DNA from: an uncultured Aquimarina sp.
GTDB lineage: Bacteria > Bacteroidota > Bacteroidia > Flavobacteriales > Flavobacteriaceae
Direction: 5' to 3'
Length of the DNA: 64,000 nucleotides
Assembly: GCF_947500065.1 (NCBI RefSeq)
Contig: NZ_CANMQT010000002.1
Span: forward strand, 558,001-622,000
The first letter of the stretch is position 1. Every line of letters starts with the position of its first letter. The translations under genes were made by a program, and so were the position numbers. A model generated the notes under the pieces. It saw nothing but the letters and a program-made list of their open reading frames with translations. It did not search any database and was not told the origin of the DNA. Shown here one piece after another: positions 55,163 to 64,000 of this stretch.

Positions 55163-56482
55163 ATGAAAAATAAACTTTACACAATCGCTTGTGGACTCCT
55201 GATAGCAGCATCTGGTAGTGCACAAGAAGTAGAATTTACAGAATATGATCTAGATAATGGTCTACATGTAATTCTACACCAAGAAAACAAAGCTCCAGTA
55301 GTAACTGTAGGTGTTATGTATCATGTAGGCGCAAAGGACGAAGAAGCAGGAAGAACAGGTTTTGCTCACTTTTTTGAACATCTTTTATTTGAAGGAACAA
55401 AAAACATAGAAAGAGGAAAATGGTTTGATATCGTTTCTGCTAATGGTGGAAGAAATAACGCTAATACCACTCAGGACAGAACCTATTACTACGAGACATT
55501 ACCCTCTAATAATCTAGAACTAGGATTATGGATGGAATCTGAGCGTATGCTTCATCCCGTTATTAATAAAATAGGAGTTGACACTCAGAATGAGGTTGTA
55601 AAAGAAGAAAAGAGACAAAGTTACGACAATCGACCATACGGAAAAGTTCAAGCGACTACCGCAAAACTCATGTTTAAAAAACATCCTTATAATCATACAA
55701 CTATAGGCGAAATGAAGGATCTAGATGCAGCTAAACTCGAAGAGTTTATTGCATTTAATAAAAAATTCTATAACCCCAATAATGCAACCCTAGTTGTAGC
55801 TGGTGATATAAACATTGAAAGCGCAAAAAAAATGATTTCAGATTATTTTGGAAGTATCAAAAACAACAATGAGAAAACAACGCGACCAGTTATAAAAGAA
55901 GAACCTATTACCGAAGAGTTTTTTGCTAAAGAAACTGATGCGAACATTCAAATTCCTGCAAAAATTTTGGTTTATAGAACTCCTAAGAGAACTGATAAAG
56001 AATCATATGTCCTAGATTACATTTCTACAATCCTAACCGGAGGCAATAGCTCTAGAATGTATAAAAGCATGGTAGAAGATAAAAAAATTGCGTTACAAGT
56101 TTTCGCCTTTGCAAGTTCTCAAGAAGATTACGGAACCTATCTTATGGCAGCATTACCTCTTGGAGATGTAGGTTTAGACAAACTTCAGGCTGAGATGGAT
56201 GCTGAAATCGAAAAACTACAAAATGAATTAATTTCTGAACGTGAATTCAACAAACTTCAGAATCAATTCGAAAATAACTTTGTGAACTCTAACTCCAGTA
56301 TAGAAGGTATTGCAAATTCTTTAGCAAGATATAACATGTTACTTGGTGACACTAATCTTATTAATAAAGAAATAGAAATCTACAGATCAATCACCAGAGA
56401 AGACATCCAAAATGTAGCTAAGAAGTATCTGAACAAAAACCAACGTCTTAATCTTGACTATTTACCTGAGTCAAGTAAATAA
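55163..56482 (+). CDS. M16 family zinc peptidase, catalytic subunit
   Basis: This 439-residue periplasmic or exported protein has a signal peptide (cleavage near GSAQE) and the inverted zinc motif HFFEH (His69, Glu72, His73) with the second acidic segment VVKEEKRQSYDNRPYG, as in M16 peptidases. It is the active half of a two-gene pair; the following gene lacks the zinc motif. Such pairs work as a heterodimer. Confidence 0.93.
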   Translation: MKNKLYTIACGLLIAASGSAQEVEFTEYDLDNGLHVILHQENKAPVVTVGVMYHVGAKDEEAGRTGFAHFFEHLLFEGTKNIERGKWFDIVSANGGRNNANTTQDRTYYYETLPSNNLELGLWMESERMLHPVINKIGVDTQNEVVKEEKRQSYDNRPYGKVQATTAKLMFKKHPYNHTTIGEMKDLDAAKLEEFIAFNKKFYNPNNATLVVAGDINIESAKKMISDYFGSIKNNNEKTTRPVIKEEPITEEFFAKETDANIQIPAKILVYRTPKRTDKESYVLDYISTILTGGNSSRMYKSMVEDKKIALQVFAFASSQEDYGTYLMAALPLGDVGLDKLQAEMDAEIEKLQNELISEREFNKLQNQFENNFVNSNSSIEGIANSLARYNMLLGDTNLINKEIEIYRSITREDIQNVAKKYLNKNQRLNLDYLPESSK

Positions 56483-56499
56483 TAAAAAAGAATATCGTA

Positions 56500-58566
56500 A
56501 TGAAAAAAAATATAACCTTTATAATAGCATTTTTACTGATTGCAATTAGTGCTCAGGCGCAAATAGATCGATCAAAAATGCCAAAATCTGGACCCACTCC
56601 TGTTATTAACTTAGGAGAACCTTTTACATTTAAAATGGGTAATGGACTTACTGTTCTTGTGGTAGAAAACAAAAAACTACCAAGAATTACGGTTAGCTTA
56701 TCATTGGATAACCCACCAAATACAGAAGGAGATAAAGCAGGAATAGAAGGAGTAGTATCTCAAATGATGGGAAAAGGAACCAAAAGCATCAGCAAAGATG
56801 CTTTTAATGAAGAAGTTGATTTTCTAGGTGCTTTTATTAACACAGGAGTATCTGGTGGATTTGCGCAATCACTATCTAAGTATTCTGACCGTATCATTGA
56901 ACTTTTTGCCAAAGCTTCATTAAATCCAAACTTTACACAAGAGGAATTGGATCTTGAAAAGAAAAAATTAATTGAAGGCATCAAATCTGGAGAAAGTAGC
57001 GCAGAAGCAGTTGCCAATAGAGTAAGAAGTGTTCTTGCTTATGGAAAAAATCATCCCGCCGGAGAGTACACATCAGAAGAAACAGTAAATAACATTACGC
57101 TTGCTGATGTAGAAAAATACTACAGAAACAACTTTGTACCTGCAAATGCCTATATGGTAATTAGTGGTGATATAACAGCCGAAAAAGCTCAGAAATTAGT
57201 AGAAAAACATTTCACCCCATGGAAAGCTGGAAAAGCACCATCATTTGGAATTCCTGAGGTAAAAGATGCACAATACAGACAAATCAATTTTGTTGATATG
57301 CCTAACGCTGTGCAGACGGAAATGGCTGTAATGAATATTTCTGACCTAAAAATGGCTGATGAAGATCATCATGCAGCACTTGTGGCAAATTATATCCTAG
57401 GTGGTTCATTTGGTAGTTATATCAATATGAATCTAAGGGAAGCGCATGGATACACCTATGGAGGAAGATCTACACTCCCTAGAAACAAAAACTTTAAAAC
57501 TGCGTTTAGAGCTACTGCCAAAGTAAGAAACATGGTAACCGACAGTGCAGTAGTAGAAACGCTGAAAGAGATTAAAAGAATCCGAACTGAGGAAGTAGAT
57601 GATGAAATGCTTAAAAATGCAAAAGCTAAATTCTTAGGGGATTTCATTTTAGCTTCAGAAAACGATAGAACAATTGCATCAAGAAGCATCAATATTAAAA
57701 CTCAAAATCTTCCAAAAGATTTTTACGAAACTTTTATTGCTAAAATCAATGCAGTAAGCAAGGCTGATATCAAAAGAGTAGCTAACAAATACTTTAACTT
57801 AGATAAAGCCAGAATTGTATTAGTCGGTAAGGGAAGTGATGTTATTAAAAACCTTGAAAAAATTAGTTTCGATGGAAAGAAAATTCCTGTTTTATATTTT
57901 GACAAATACGGAAATAGAGTAGAAAAACCGGATTATAATGCTGCCACACCAGAAGGCGTAACTGCTCAATCCGTTTTAGATAACTATTTTAAAGTAATTG
58001 GAGGTAAAGATAAACTGGAAGCTGTTCAGTCAATATACTCCACTTCAGAAGCATCTATGAATGGCATGACACTAGTAATGGATATGAAAGTCACTTCTAA
58101 AAACCAAACGATGACCGATGTTAAAATGAATGGTCAATCAATGAGTAAAAATGTTTTTGATAGTAATAAAGGCTATTTTATGCAGCAAGGTCAAAGATTA
58201 GATTATACTGAAAAACAAATTACAAATGCTAAAAATGAAGTATTCCCTTTTCCAGAACTTAAGAATACTACTGCAATTTTAGAAGGCGTTGAACCTTATG
58301 AAGGTGGTAAAGCTTATAAATTAAAAATGAGTGAGCAGAAAACCACTTTTTTTGACACAGAAACTGGGTTAAAAATTAAGGATATAATTGTTCAGGAAAT
58401 GGCTGGACAAACAATATCCTCTGCAATGATGTACAGCAATTATAAAGAGATTAATGGAATTCAGTTCCCACAGGTTACATCGATATCTTTTGGACCTCAA
58501 AAAATAGATTTCAACTTAAAAGAAGTAAAAATCAATGAAGGTATTACAGAAGAAGATTTTAAATAA
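56500..58566 (+). CDS. M16 family protein, non-catalytic partner with C-terminal extension
   Basis: This 688-residue exported protein has a signal peptide (SAQAQ) and two M16-type domains (about 30-470), but the zinc motif region reads GVVSQMMGKGT with no HxxEH. It is the inactive partner of the preceding gene, 17 bases away. The last 200 or so residues (after about 490) form an added domain, beginning SVLDNYFKVIGGKDKLEAV, of the kind seen in secreted lipoprotein-like outer-membrane-associated proteins. Its role is unknown. Confidence 0.9.
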   Translation: MKKNITFIIAFLLIAISAQAQIDRSKMPKSGPTPVINLGEPFTFKMGNGLTVLVVENKKLPRITVSLSLDNPPNTEGDKAGIEGVVSQMMGKGTKSISKDAFNEEVDFLGAFINTGVSGGFAQSLSKYSDRIIELFAKASLNPNFTQEELDLEKKKLIEGIKSGESSAEAVANRVRSVLAYGKNHPAGEYTSEETVNNITLADVEKYYRNNFVPANAYMVISGDITAEKAQKLVEKHFTPWKAGKAPSFGIPEVKDAQYRQINFVDMPNAVQTEMAVMNISDLKMADEDHHAALVANYILGGSFGSYINMNLREAHGYTYGGRSTLPRNKNFKTAFRATAKVRNMVTDSAVVETLKEIKRIRTEEVDDEMLKNAKAKFLGDFILASENDRTIASRSINIKTQNLPKDFYETFIAKINAVSKADIKRVANKYFNLDKARIVLVGKGSDVIKNLEKISFDGKKIPVLYFDKYGNRVEKPDYNAATPEGVTAQSVLDNYFKVIGGKDKLEAVQSIYSTSEASMNGMTLVMDMKVTSKNQTMTDVKMNGQSMSKNVFDSNKGYFMQQGQRLDYTEKQITNAKNEVFPFPELKNTTAILEGVEPYEGGKAYKLKMSEQKTTFFDTETGLKIKDIIVQEMAGQTISSAMMYSNYKEINGIQFPQVTSISFGPQKIDFNLKEVKINEGITEEDFK

Positions 58567-58592
58567 AATCTAATCCAAAAAATGACATAATG

Positions 58593-58621
58593 AAGGTTCG
58601 TTCTTTTTTAGATCGGACCTT
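58593..58621 (+). terminator. Possible terminator after the M16 pair
   Basis: An eight-base stem with one G-T pair (AAGGTTCG/CGGACCTT) followed by a T-rich run lies 27 bases beyond the stop of the second M16 gene. It touches the end of the convergent EamA gene. Confidence 0.5.
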
Positions 58622-59496
58622 TATTTTTTACGATTTGCAATGTATACACCAAGAATAATAATCCCTGCAGCGATTACCTGATAAAAAGAAAACTCTTCTC
58701 CATCTAATAATCCCCACATCAAAGCCACTATCGGAATTGTATAAGTAACAGAAGTAGCAAAAACAGGACTACTCATCTGCACTAATTTATTAAATAACAC
58801 TTTAGCAATTCCAGTTCCTACCACAGCAAGTACAGATATATACATCAAACTCGTATGCATAGAAGCATTGTCTATTATTTTTTCATCAAAGAAATCCGAA
58901 TAATACAATACAATCAAGGAAGGGATAACAAGTACAATAAAGTTACCATTAGCAATTGCCATAGGTGAAATTTGCTGCATATATCGTTTTATAATATTCA
59001 CATTTGTTGCATAACAAACAGAAGCACATAACACTAAAGCTGCATACCAATAATTCTGATTTGGGTTTACTGAAGCTCCTTCCCATATTAATGCTAAACA
59101 CCCTATTAAACCTACAAAAACCCCTATTAATTGATTTTTATTAAACCGTATGGAAAAAACTAATACTCCTAAAATTAAAGTGACCAAGGGAGTTGTAGAA
59201 TTAAGGACAGAAGCTATGCCGCTATCAATTTCAGTTTCTGCAAAAGCAAATAAAAATGCTGGAATAAATGTGCCTAAAAAACCAGAAATAACAATCCATT
59301 TCCATTCTTTTTTCTTGATAGTCCTCATGCTCCTAAAACCTATAAGAAACAAAAAAACAGCTGCAAATAGTGTTCTTAAGGCTCCTAATTGCATTGGTGT
59401 TAGACCTATCAAAGATTTTTTAATCAGAATAAATGAACTACCCCATACCAGCGATAGTATGGCTAAATATATCCATTTTAGTTTTGCGTTTTGCAT
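58621..59496 (-). CDS. EamA/DMT family transporter
   Basis: This 291-residue inner-membrane protein has ten predicted helices in two EamA repeats, with LVWGSSFILIKKSL at the N-terminus and the second repeat starting around residue 145. Such proteins export amino acids or other metabolites; the substrate is unknown. I chose the ATG at 59494-59496 (MQNAKLKW); an ATG seven codons upstream is possible. It stands alone and is convergent with the M16 genes. Confidence 0.85.
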   Translation of the reverse strand: MQNAKLKWIYLAILSLVWGSSFILIKKSLIGLTPMQLGALRTLFAAVFLFLIGFRSMRTIKKKEWKWIVISGFLGTFIPAFLFAFAETEIDSGIASVLNSTTPLVTLILGVLVFSIRFNKNQLIGVFVGLIGCLALIWEGASVNPNQNYWYAALVLCASVCYATNVNIIKRYMQQISPMAIANGNFIVLVIPSLIVLYYSDFFDEKIIDNASMHTSLMYISVLAVVGTGIAKVLFNKLVQMSSPVFATSVTYTIPIVALMWGLLDGEEFSFYQVIAAGIIILGVYIANRKK

Positions 59497-59578
59497 TGCC
59501 CATTTAATAAGCTGCAAAAATCACTAAAATTATGAGAGTAGCGATATAGTAAGTAGAAAAATTAACTAAGGTTTAGCG

Positions 59579-60151
59579 TTATTCCTTCCACTGAACAGTC
59601 TCCATAAAATGAATAATATCATTTCGCAAGTACTTTGCTGCCGGAAGGATAGAATCATAGTTTGGTTTCACCTTAAAATAAACAGAACCTGATACAAAAT
59701 TCCGTATACTATCCGTTAAATAAAACTGACAAGTAGAAGCGGCATTTCCTGTCACTTCATATATCCTACCGTAAACTTTTTTCTCTGGATAAACAAAATC
59801 CTTTGGTTGAATAGCATCCGCTTTTATAAAATGTTCTTGTGTTAGGTTTTGCGCATCTCTTAATAAAGAATCTAGATTCTTATTGATATTATAATAAGAT
59901 ATATATACAGTAGCATTTAGTTTTGGGTACTCTATATTATACCAACATTTTTTATTATTCTTTGCTCTTTCAAACTTAGCAGCATTGTTTTTTTCAAAAG
60001 TATAAGAGCAATCTATTAAGGCCTGCTCATAGCTTGGAGTAGGATAAGCCAATCTCAACATTCCTTTGGGTTTTGGCAATGTATCGCCTCCACAAGAACA
60101 CAAAGCACATAGAATAATACCTACTAAAAATTTACTCAGTCTACACTTCAT
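59579..60151 (-). CDS. gldD: Gliding motility lipoprotein GldD
   Basis: GldD is one of the lipoproteins needed for gliding in flavobacteria, associated with the type IX secretion and gliding machinery. The 190-residue protein has a lipobox ending at Cys20 (LCSCGG) and the family segments PKPKGMLRLAYPTPSYEQ and, towards the end, ILPAAKYLRNDIIHFMETVQW. It overlaps gldE by 11 bases and is the last gene of the mutY-ssb-gldE-gldD group. Confidence 0.95.
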   Translation of the reverse strand: MKCRLSKFLVGIILCALCSCGGDTLPKPKGMLRLAYPTPSYEQALIDCSYTFEKNNAAKFERAKNNKKCWYNIEYPKLNATVYISYYNINKNLDSLLRDAQNLTQEHFIKADAIQPKDFVYPEKKVYGRIYEVTGNAASTCQFYLTDSIRNFVSGSVYFKVKPNYDSILPAAKYLRNDIIHFMETVQWKE

Positions 60152-61475
60152 TAATCGTTAATTTTATCCTTTTTATACGTTTATTATCTAAGGATTCTAT
60201 CTTAAAGGAGTATTGTTCTAATGTAATTACATCTCCTCTTTTTGGAAAACTACCAGAAATCTCTAATAACAAACCAGCAATGGTTTCTGCATCTCCTTTT
60301 TTGCTTTCAAAAACAGAATGATCTTCTAACTTAACTACTTTATAAAAATCTTTTAATGAAGTTCTTCCTTCAAAAACATAGTTATTATCATCTAACTTAG
60401 AAAATATCAAATCTTCATCATCAAACTCATCACTAATATCACCAACAATTTCTTCAATGATGTCTTCTAGTGAAATCAAACCACTCGTTCCTCCATACTC
60501 ATCTACCACAATTGCCAAATGATTCTTTTTATCCTTAAAATCATTCAGTAAATCATCTAACTTCTTGTTCTCTGGAACAAAATAAGGTTCCCTGACCAAA
60601 ACGACCCAATCAAAATTTTTATGATTAATATAAGGTAATAAATCTTTGACATAAAGAATCCCTATTACCTTATCAATACTATCTTCATATACCGGAATAC
60701 GAGAATATCCATTCTCAATAACTTCCGGGATAATTTCTGAATATTCCAAGTCTTGATTAAGCGCAAAAATATCAATCCTTGGCTTCATAACTTGTTTGGT
60801 ATCCGTATTACCAAAAGACACTATACCTTCCAAGATTTTTTTCTCTTCAGAAGTTGTATCAGTATCAGAAGTCAACTCTAGAGCTTGTGATAACTGATCA
60901 ACGCTTATATTTGATTTTTGTTTCCCTAATCTATTATGAATACGTATGGTAACACTTCGCATAGGCAAACTAATTGGAGTAATAATCCAATCCAAAACTC
61001 TTAATGGTCGCGCCATAAAACTGGCAAATTTTACCTTGTTCCTACTTGCATATATCTTTGGTAATATTTCTCCAAACAACAAGATAAGAAAGGCAACTAA
61101 ACCTACTTCGACAACAAATCTAACGCTTAACCATTCTAAACTTGGAACGACTATATCATCAAGACCCTTAAAATAGATCTCACCGAGTGTGTCGAAAAGC
61201 AAAACTATAGCAATATTTATAAAGTTATTCGCCACTAGTATTGTAGCTAATAACTTCTTTGGTTTACTCAATAATTTTGAAATTATCTTTTGATTGATCG
61301 TTGCTTCTTCCCCTTCTATCTTTAGATCAGAAGGAGTCAGCGAAAACAAAGAAACCTCGCTTCCTGAAATTAAAGCAGAACAAATCAATAGTAATATAAG
61401 GACAAGCCAATTAATTGCCTGCATAGAATCAAAAGCAACGAATAATATAAATAACGGTTCGGGATCAGGGTCCAA
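60141..61475 (-). CDS. gldE: Gliding motility-associated protein GldE
   Basis: This 444-residue inner-membrane protein has an N-terminal transmembrane CNNM-type domain (about 18-190), two CBS domains (about 210-330) and a C-terminal CorC_HlyC transporter-associated domain, as in the hemolysin-C family. In flavobacteria this protein (GldE) supports GldD and gliding. It lies 23 bases after ssb and overlaps gldD. A role in metal efflux is possible from the family. Confidence 0.92.
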   Translation of the reverse strand: MDPDPEPLFILFVAFDSMQAINWLVLILLLICSALISGSEVSLFSLTPSDLKIEGEEATINQKIISKLLSKPKKLLATILVANNFINIAIVLLFDTLGEIYFKGLDDIVVPSLEWLSVRFVVEVGLVAFLILLFGEILPKIYASRNKVKFASFMARPLRVLDWIITPISLPMRSVTIRIHNRLGKQKSNISVDQLSQALELTSDTDTTSEEKKILEGIVSFGNTDTKQVMKPRIDIFALNQDLEYSEIIPEVIENGYSRIPVYEDSIDKVIGILYVKDLLPYINHKNFDWVVLVREPYFVPENKKLDDLLNDFKDKKNHLAIVVDEYGGTSGLISLEDIIEEIVGDISDEFDDEDLIFSKLDDNNYVFEGRTSLKDFYKVVKLEDHSVFESKKGDAETIAGLLLEISGSFPKRGDVITLEQYSFKIESLDNKRIKRIKLTINEV

Positions 61476-61498
61476 ATTATAGCTGTTTAGTTAACATA

Positions 61499-61960
61499 TT
61501 AAAACGGAAGATCATCCTCTTCTTTCTCTGTTGGCGAAGATGAAACCGACTGCGAATTATCAACAGATGACTCACTTACTGTTGGTTGTTTTTGTGCAAC
61601 TATTTCAGCTTGCTGACCATCAGTCTTTGGAGTTAAGAATGTAAAATCGACACACTGTATTTCAGTATTATATCGATCTTTTCCTTGTTCATCTTGCCAC
61701 TTTCTTGTTTTAAGACGACCCTCAATATACACTTTATCACCTTTTTTCAGGTATTTCTCACAAATTTCAGCGGCTTTATTTCGCACCACAATATTATGCC
61801 ATTCTGTAGAAGTAACTCTTTCTCCTGTAGCTTTATTTACATAAGAATCATTAGTTGCCAACGGAAATCTACCGATACAGTTCCCTCCTTCAAAATAATG
61901 CATCTTTACTTCATCACCAGTGTGGCCAATAAGCATTACCTTATTTAACGTTCCAGACAT
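61499..61960 (-). CDS. ssb: Single-stranded DNA-binding protein
   Basis: SSB coats single-stranded DNA. The 153-residue protein has an OB fold (about 1-105: LNKVMLIGHTGDEVKMHYFEGG; TEWHNIVVRNKAAEICEKYLKKGDKVYIEGRLKTRKW), a Gln/Ser-rich linker and the protein-docking tail EEDDLPF. It sits between mutY and gldE, the common flavobacterial order. Confidence 0.96.
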   Translation of the reverse strand: MSGTLNKVMLIGHTGDEVKMHYFEGGNCIGRFPLATNDSYVNKATGERVTSTEWHNIVVRNKAAEICEKYLKKGDKVYIEGRLKTRKWQDEQGKDRYNTEIQCVDFTFLTPKTDGQQAEIVAQKQPTVSESSVDNSQSVSSSPTEKEEDDLPF

Positions 61961-62003
61961 ACTCTTTATTATTTATAGTAAATGTAATAAAAAAGCATCA
62001 TAC

Positions 62004-63056
62004 CTAAAAAAAGCTATCTATAAAATTACCCAATAATATAGGGACTGGATATTCGCTGATTTTCTGTATTTCTACTAAGTCTAATTCTCCATTAATTTCA
62101 GGTTTTTTATCTGTTTTTATAATATAAAAACGGGTATACAGATGCTGATGAGAAAGCTTATGAATTTTAAATTTATCTTCAAAAAGCGTAATCTCATAAT
62201 CCATGTTATTCAATAAACTTTTAAAATCAGCATGTCCCTTTATGTATATAAGGTCTACATCTTTATCACTTTCTATCAACGGAAACTCATATAAATTTTG
62301 CCAAATCCCTTTACCCGTTCGTTGCCTTATAATAGTTTGCTGATCATTTACGGAAAATATCAAATAATTAAAGTATCGTTTTTTTACTTTTAATTTTTTA
62401 ATCTTCACTGGCAAGGAGGCAACCGTACCCTTTTTTAATGACTCGCAACTATCATTTAGCGGACAAACGATACAATACGGATTTTGTGGCTTACATTGTA
62501 AAGCACCGAATTCCATGATTGCCTGGTTATAAGTTGCTGGTTGTTCCGGATCAATGAATTCAAAAGCAATTTTTTTAAACTCTCTAATTCCTTGAGTACT
62601 ATTAATAGGAGTATCGATATTAAAATACCTAGACAAAACCCTATATACATTACCATCCACTACAGGAACCACCTCTCCATAACATATAGAAGCTATAGCA
62701 CTTGCAGTATAATCTCCTACACCTTTTAATTTTAATAAGTCATTATAGTTATCCGGAAAAACACCCTTAAGATCAGTTGCTATATATTTTGCAGTAGCAT
62801 GCAAGTTTCTGGCTCTAGAATAATAACCTAAACCCTGCCATAGTTTTAGCACTTGCTCTTCTTCTGCTTTTGCTAAATCAAAAACTGTTGGATACTGACT
62901 GGTAAATGACAAATAATAAGGTAATCCTTGGGCAACTCTGGTCTGTTGAAGTATAATTTCACTTAACCAAATGCGGTAAGGATCGGAAGTTTCTCTCCAT
63001 GGCATCGATCTTTTGTTTTGTAAGTACCACGAAATGAGTTTTTTAGGGAAAATCAT
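62004..63056 (-). CDS. mutY: A/G-specific adenine glycosylase MutY
   Basis: MutY removes adenine paired with 8-oxoguanine. The 350-residue protein has the catalytic Glu in SEIILQQTRV, the helix-hairpin-helix and Asp in LKGVGDYTASAIASICYG and VPVVDGNVYRVLSRYF, the Fe-S ligands CX6CX2CX5C in CKPQNPYCIVCPLNDSC, and a C-terminal NUDIX-like domain (about 225-350). It is complete and begins the mutY-ssb-gldE-gldD group. Confidence 0.95.
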   Translation of the reverse strand: MIFPKKLISWYLQNKRSMPWRETSDPYRIWLSEIILQQTRVAQGLPYYLSFTSQYPTVFDLAKAEEEQVLKLWQGLGYYSRARNLHATAKYIATDLKGVFPDNYNDLLKLKGVGDYTASAIASICYGEVVPVVDGNVYRVLSRYFNIDTPINSTQGIREFKKIAFEFIDPEQPATYNQAIMEFGALQCKPQNPYCIVCPLNDSCESLKKGTVASLPVKIKKLKVKKRYFNYLIFSVNDQQTIIRQRTGKGIWQNLYEFPLIESDKDVDLIYIKGHADFKSLLNNMDYEITLFEDKFKIHKLSHQHLYTRFYIIKTDKKPEINGELDLVEIQKISEYPVPILLGNFIDSFF

Positions 63057-63116
63057 AACAAAATCATAAGTTTTGTAAAATTAAACCTTTAAAAGATGAT
63101 AATTTCATCTTAAGTA

Positions 63117-63148
63117 TTGATATTTTGGATTTTAAATTGCTATATTTG
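63117..63148 (+). promoter_or_regulatory. Promoter of the HU gene
   Basis: TTG (63117-63119) and TATATTTG (63141-63148), 21 bases apart, fit the Bacteroidota consensus; the start codon follows 39 bases later. Confidence 0.65.
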
Positions 63149-63187
63149 CCCCCTTGAAAATTTAAAAACCCCTAAATAGGTAATATA

Positions 63188-63478
63188 ATGACTAAAGCAG
63201 ATATTGTAGCAAAAATTTCAGAAAAACTAGGAATTGAAAAAGGAGATGTTCAGGCAACTGTTGAAACCTTTATGGAAGAAGTAAAAAGTTCTTTAGAGAG
63301 CGGAGATAACGTATACCTAAGAGGTTTTGGTAGCTTTATCATCAAAACTAGAGCTGAAAAAACTGGCCGTAACATTTCTAAAAACACTACAATCAAAATC
63401 CCTGCACATAATATCCCTGCATTTAAGCCGGCAAAAGTATTTGTGGAAGGTGTAAAAACTAACGTAGAAGTTAAGTAA
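63188..63478 (+). CDS. HU family DNA-binding protein
   Basis: This 96-residue histone-like protein starts MTKADIVAKISEKLGIEKGD and has GDNVYLRGFGSFIIKTRAEKTGRNI, the HU/IHF DNA-binding arm with NIPAFKPAK. It compacts and bends DNA as a dimer. It precedes the 29-residue basic protein and RNase G, a conserved flavobacterial order. Confidence 0.95.
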   Translation: MTKADIVAKISEKLGIEKGDVQATVETFMEEVKSSLESGDNVYLRGFGSFIIKTRAEKTGRNISKNTTIKIPAHNIPAFKPAKVFVEGVKTNVEVK

Positions 63479-63509
63479 AAAATTAATAATCAATAAATAA
63501 GATCGCACT

Positions 63510-63599
63510 ATGCCAAGTGGTAAAAAACGTAAAAGACACAAGGTAGCTACGCACAAGCGTAAAAAAAGAAGAAGAGCTAATCGCCATAAGAAAAAGTAG
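63510..63599 (+). CDS. 29-residue basic protein (AURKAIP1/COX24-type small ribosome-associated protein)
   Basis: This very short gene codes MPSGKKRKRHKVATHKRKKR and ends RRANRHKKK; more than half the residues are Lys, Arg or His. Small proteins of this kind (AURKAIP1/COX24-like) occur between HU and RNase G in flavobacteria, and are likely ribosomal. A hairpin beginning inside its last codons acts as terminator (63591-63616). Confidence 0.85.
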   Translation: MPSGKKRKRHKVATHKRKKRRRANRHKKK

Positions 63600-63616
63600 T
63601 TTTCTAACTACTTTTT
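63591..63616 (+). terminator. Terminator overlapping the small basic protein stop
   Basis: An 11-base-pair stem (AAAAAGTAGTT/AACTACTTTTT) with loop TTCT includes the TAG stop codon and ends in a T-rich run. Confidence 0.7.
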
Positions 63617-63770
63617 CTATTTAAGAATGTTCTTTGAAATCGAAATAGAGTACCTTATATCTCTACCTTTATAAGACTTTGTTTCAACGGAATTATTAAA
63701 ATTCCTGTGAATAAAATTTGTTTAATCCATCTGTCTCGAAAATATCGAGGTGGATAAAAATCTAATTAGA

Positions 63771-64000
63771 GTGAACAAAGAATTGATCATTAGATCTGGT
63801 TCCTCTACTGATTTTGCCTTATTAAAAGATGGAAAACTAGTTGAATTACATAAGGAAGAAGACGACAGTAATTTTGCAGTGGGTGATATTTTTATTGCCA
63901 AAATCCGCAAAGCTGTCCCAGGTCTTAATGCCGCATTTGTTAATGTAGGCTATGAGAAAGATGCATTTTTGCATTATCATGACCTAGGTCCTCAAGTATC
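63771..64000 (+). CDS. rng: Ribonuclease G/E family protein, N-terminal part
   Basis: The window ends inside this gene. It begins with a GTG at 63771 (VNKELIIRSGSSTDFALLKD); another in-frame GTG at 63750 would add seven residues. The visible part has LVELHKEEDDSNFAVGDIF, then AKIRKAVPGLNAAFVNVGYE and KDAFLHYHDLGPQV, the S1-type start of RNase G/E. These endonucleases mature rRNA and degrade mRNA. The rest lies beyond the right edge. Confidence 0.92.
   Translation, partial: MNKELIIRSGSSTDFALLKDGKLVELHKEEDDSNFAVGDIFIAKIRKAVPGLNAAFVNVGYEKDAFLHYHDLGPQV

Overview
This window is chromosomal DNA from a low-GC member of the Flavobacteriaceae (Bacteroidota). The evidence is gldD and gldE gliding-motility genes next to ssb and mutY, a TonB-dependent outer-membrane receptor, many flavobacterial families of unknown function (DUF4296, DUF4271, DUF4199, DUF3098, DUF4301, DUF3127), promoter -7 boxes of the Bacteroidota form TAnnTTTG, and ribosomal protein L21 with a long extension. 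An Aquimarina-like marine genus would fit, but the sequence alone does not prove the genus. No rRNA, tRNA, CRISPR array, prophage or intact insertion sequence was seen.

Layout. 1-6200: an ECF sigma factor with a cut-off partner, an NAD-dependent epimerase, then a polyprenol-phosphate mannosyltransferase / dihydroorotase / DUF4296 lipoprotein operon, DUF4271 and hemD. 6200-19650: pckA, DUF423, a saccharopine-dehydrogenase-like gene with an Lrp regulator, an AT-rich convergent pair (GT-C-type glycosyltransferase and FAD oxidoreductase), a zinc metallopeptidase, ald, a SemiSWEET transporter, leuS and panE. 19880-23740: the envelope operon ftsX, two small membrane proteins, uppP, truB and a TonB-like protein. 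23740-32130: single genes and pairs (thioredoxin-like, tag, ACT protein, upp, aat, DUF3127, flavin reductase, histidine kinase, thioesterase, HIT protein, greA, lipoprotein).

32130-42350 is the thiamine region. A TPP riboswitch precedes thiS-thiC-(TenI-like)-thiD-thiE-thiG-(four-helix-bundle gene)-thiH-thiF, and a second TPP riboswitch precedes a TonB-dependent receptor that is therefore a predicted thiamine receptor. Further on, 46950-50315 carries a thiamine-binding COG0011 protein, a PnuC-type vitamin transporter, a small kinase and a DUF4301 protein, probably a salvage unit. A hybrid histidine kinase and an NtrC-type regulator lie tail to tail between them.

50300-64000: a frameshifted GxxExxY gene between inverted repeats, a phosphopantetheinyl transferase, ahcY, rplU-rpmA, DUF4199, a pair of M16 peptidases, an EamA exporter, gldD-gldE-ssb-mutY, and HU, a 29-residue basic protein and the start of RNase G.

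No clearly new multi-gene system was found. The most unusual signals are an in-frame loss of the pyrophosphate-binding loop in ThiE; two small accessory genes (four-helix bundle, GxxExxY), each bounded by inward-facing short tandem repeats of different sequence, one of which appears to have supplied the present start of thiH; and an SSB-like acidic tail on a DUF3127 protein.
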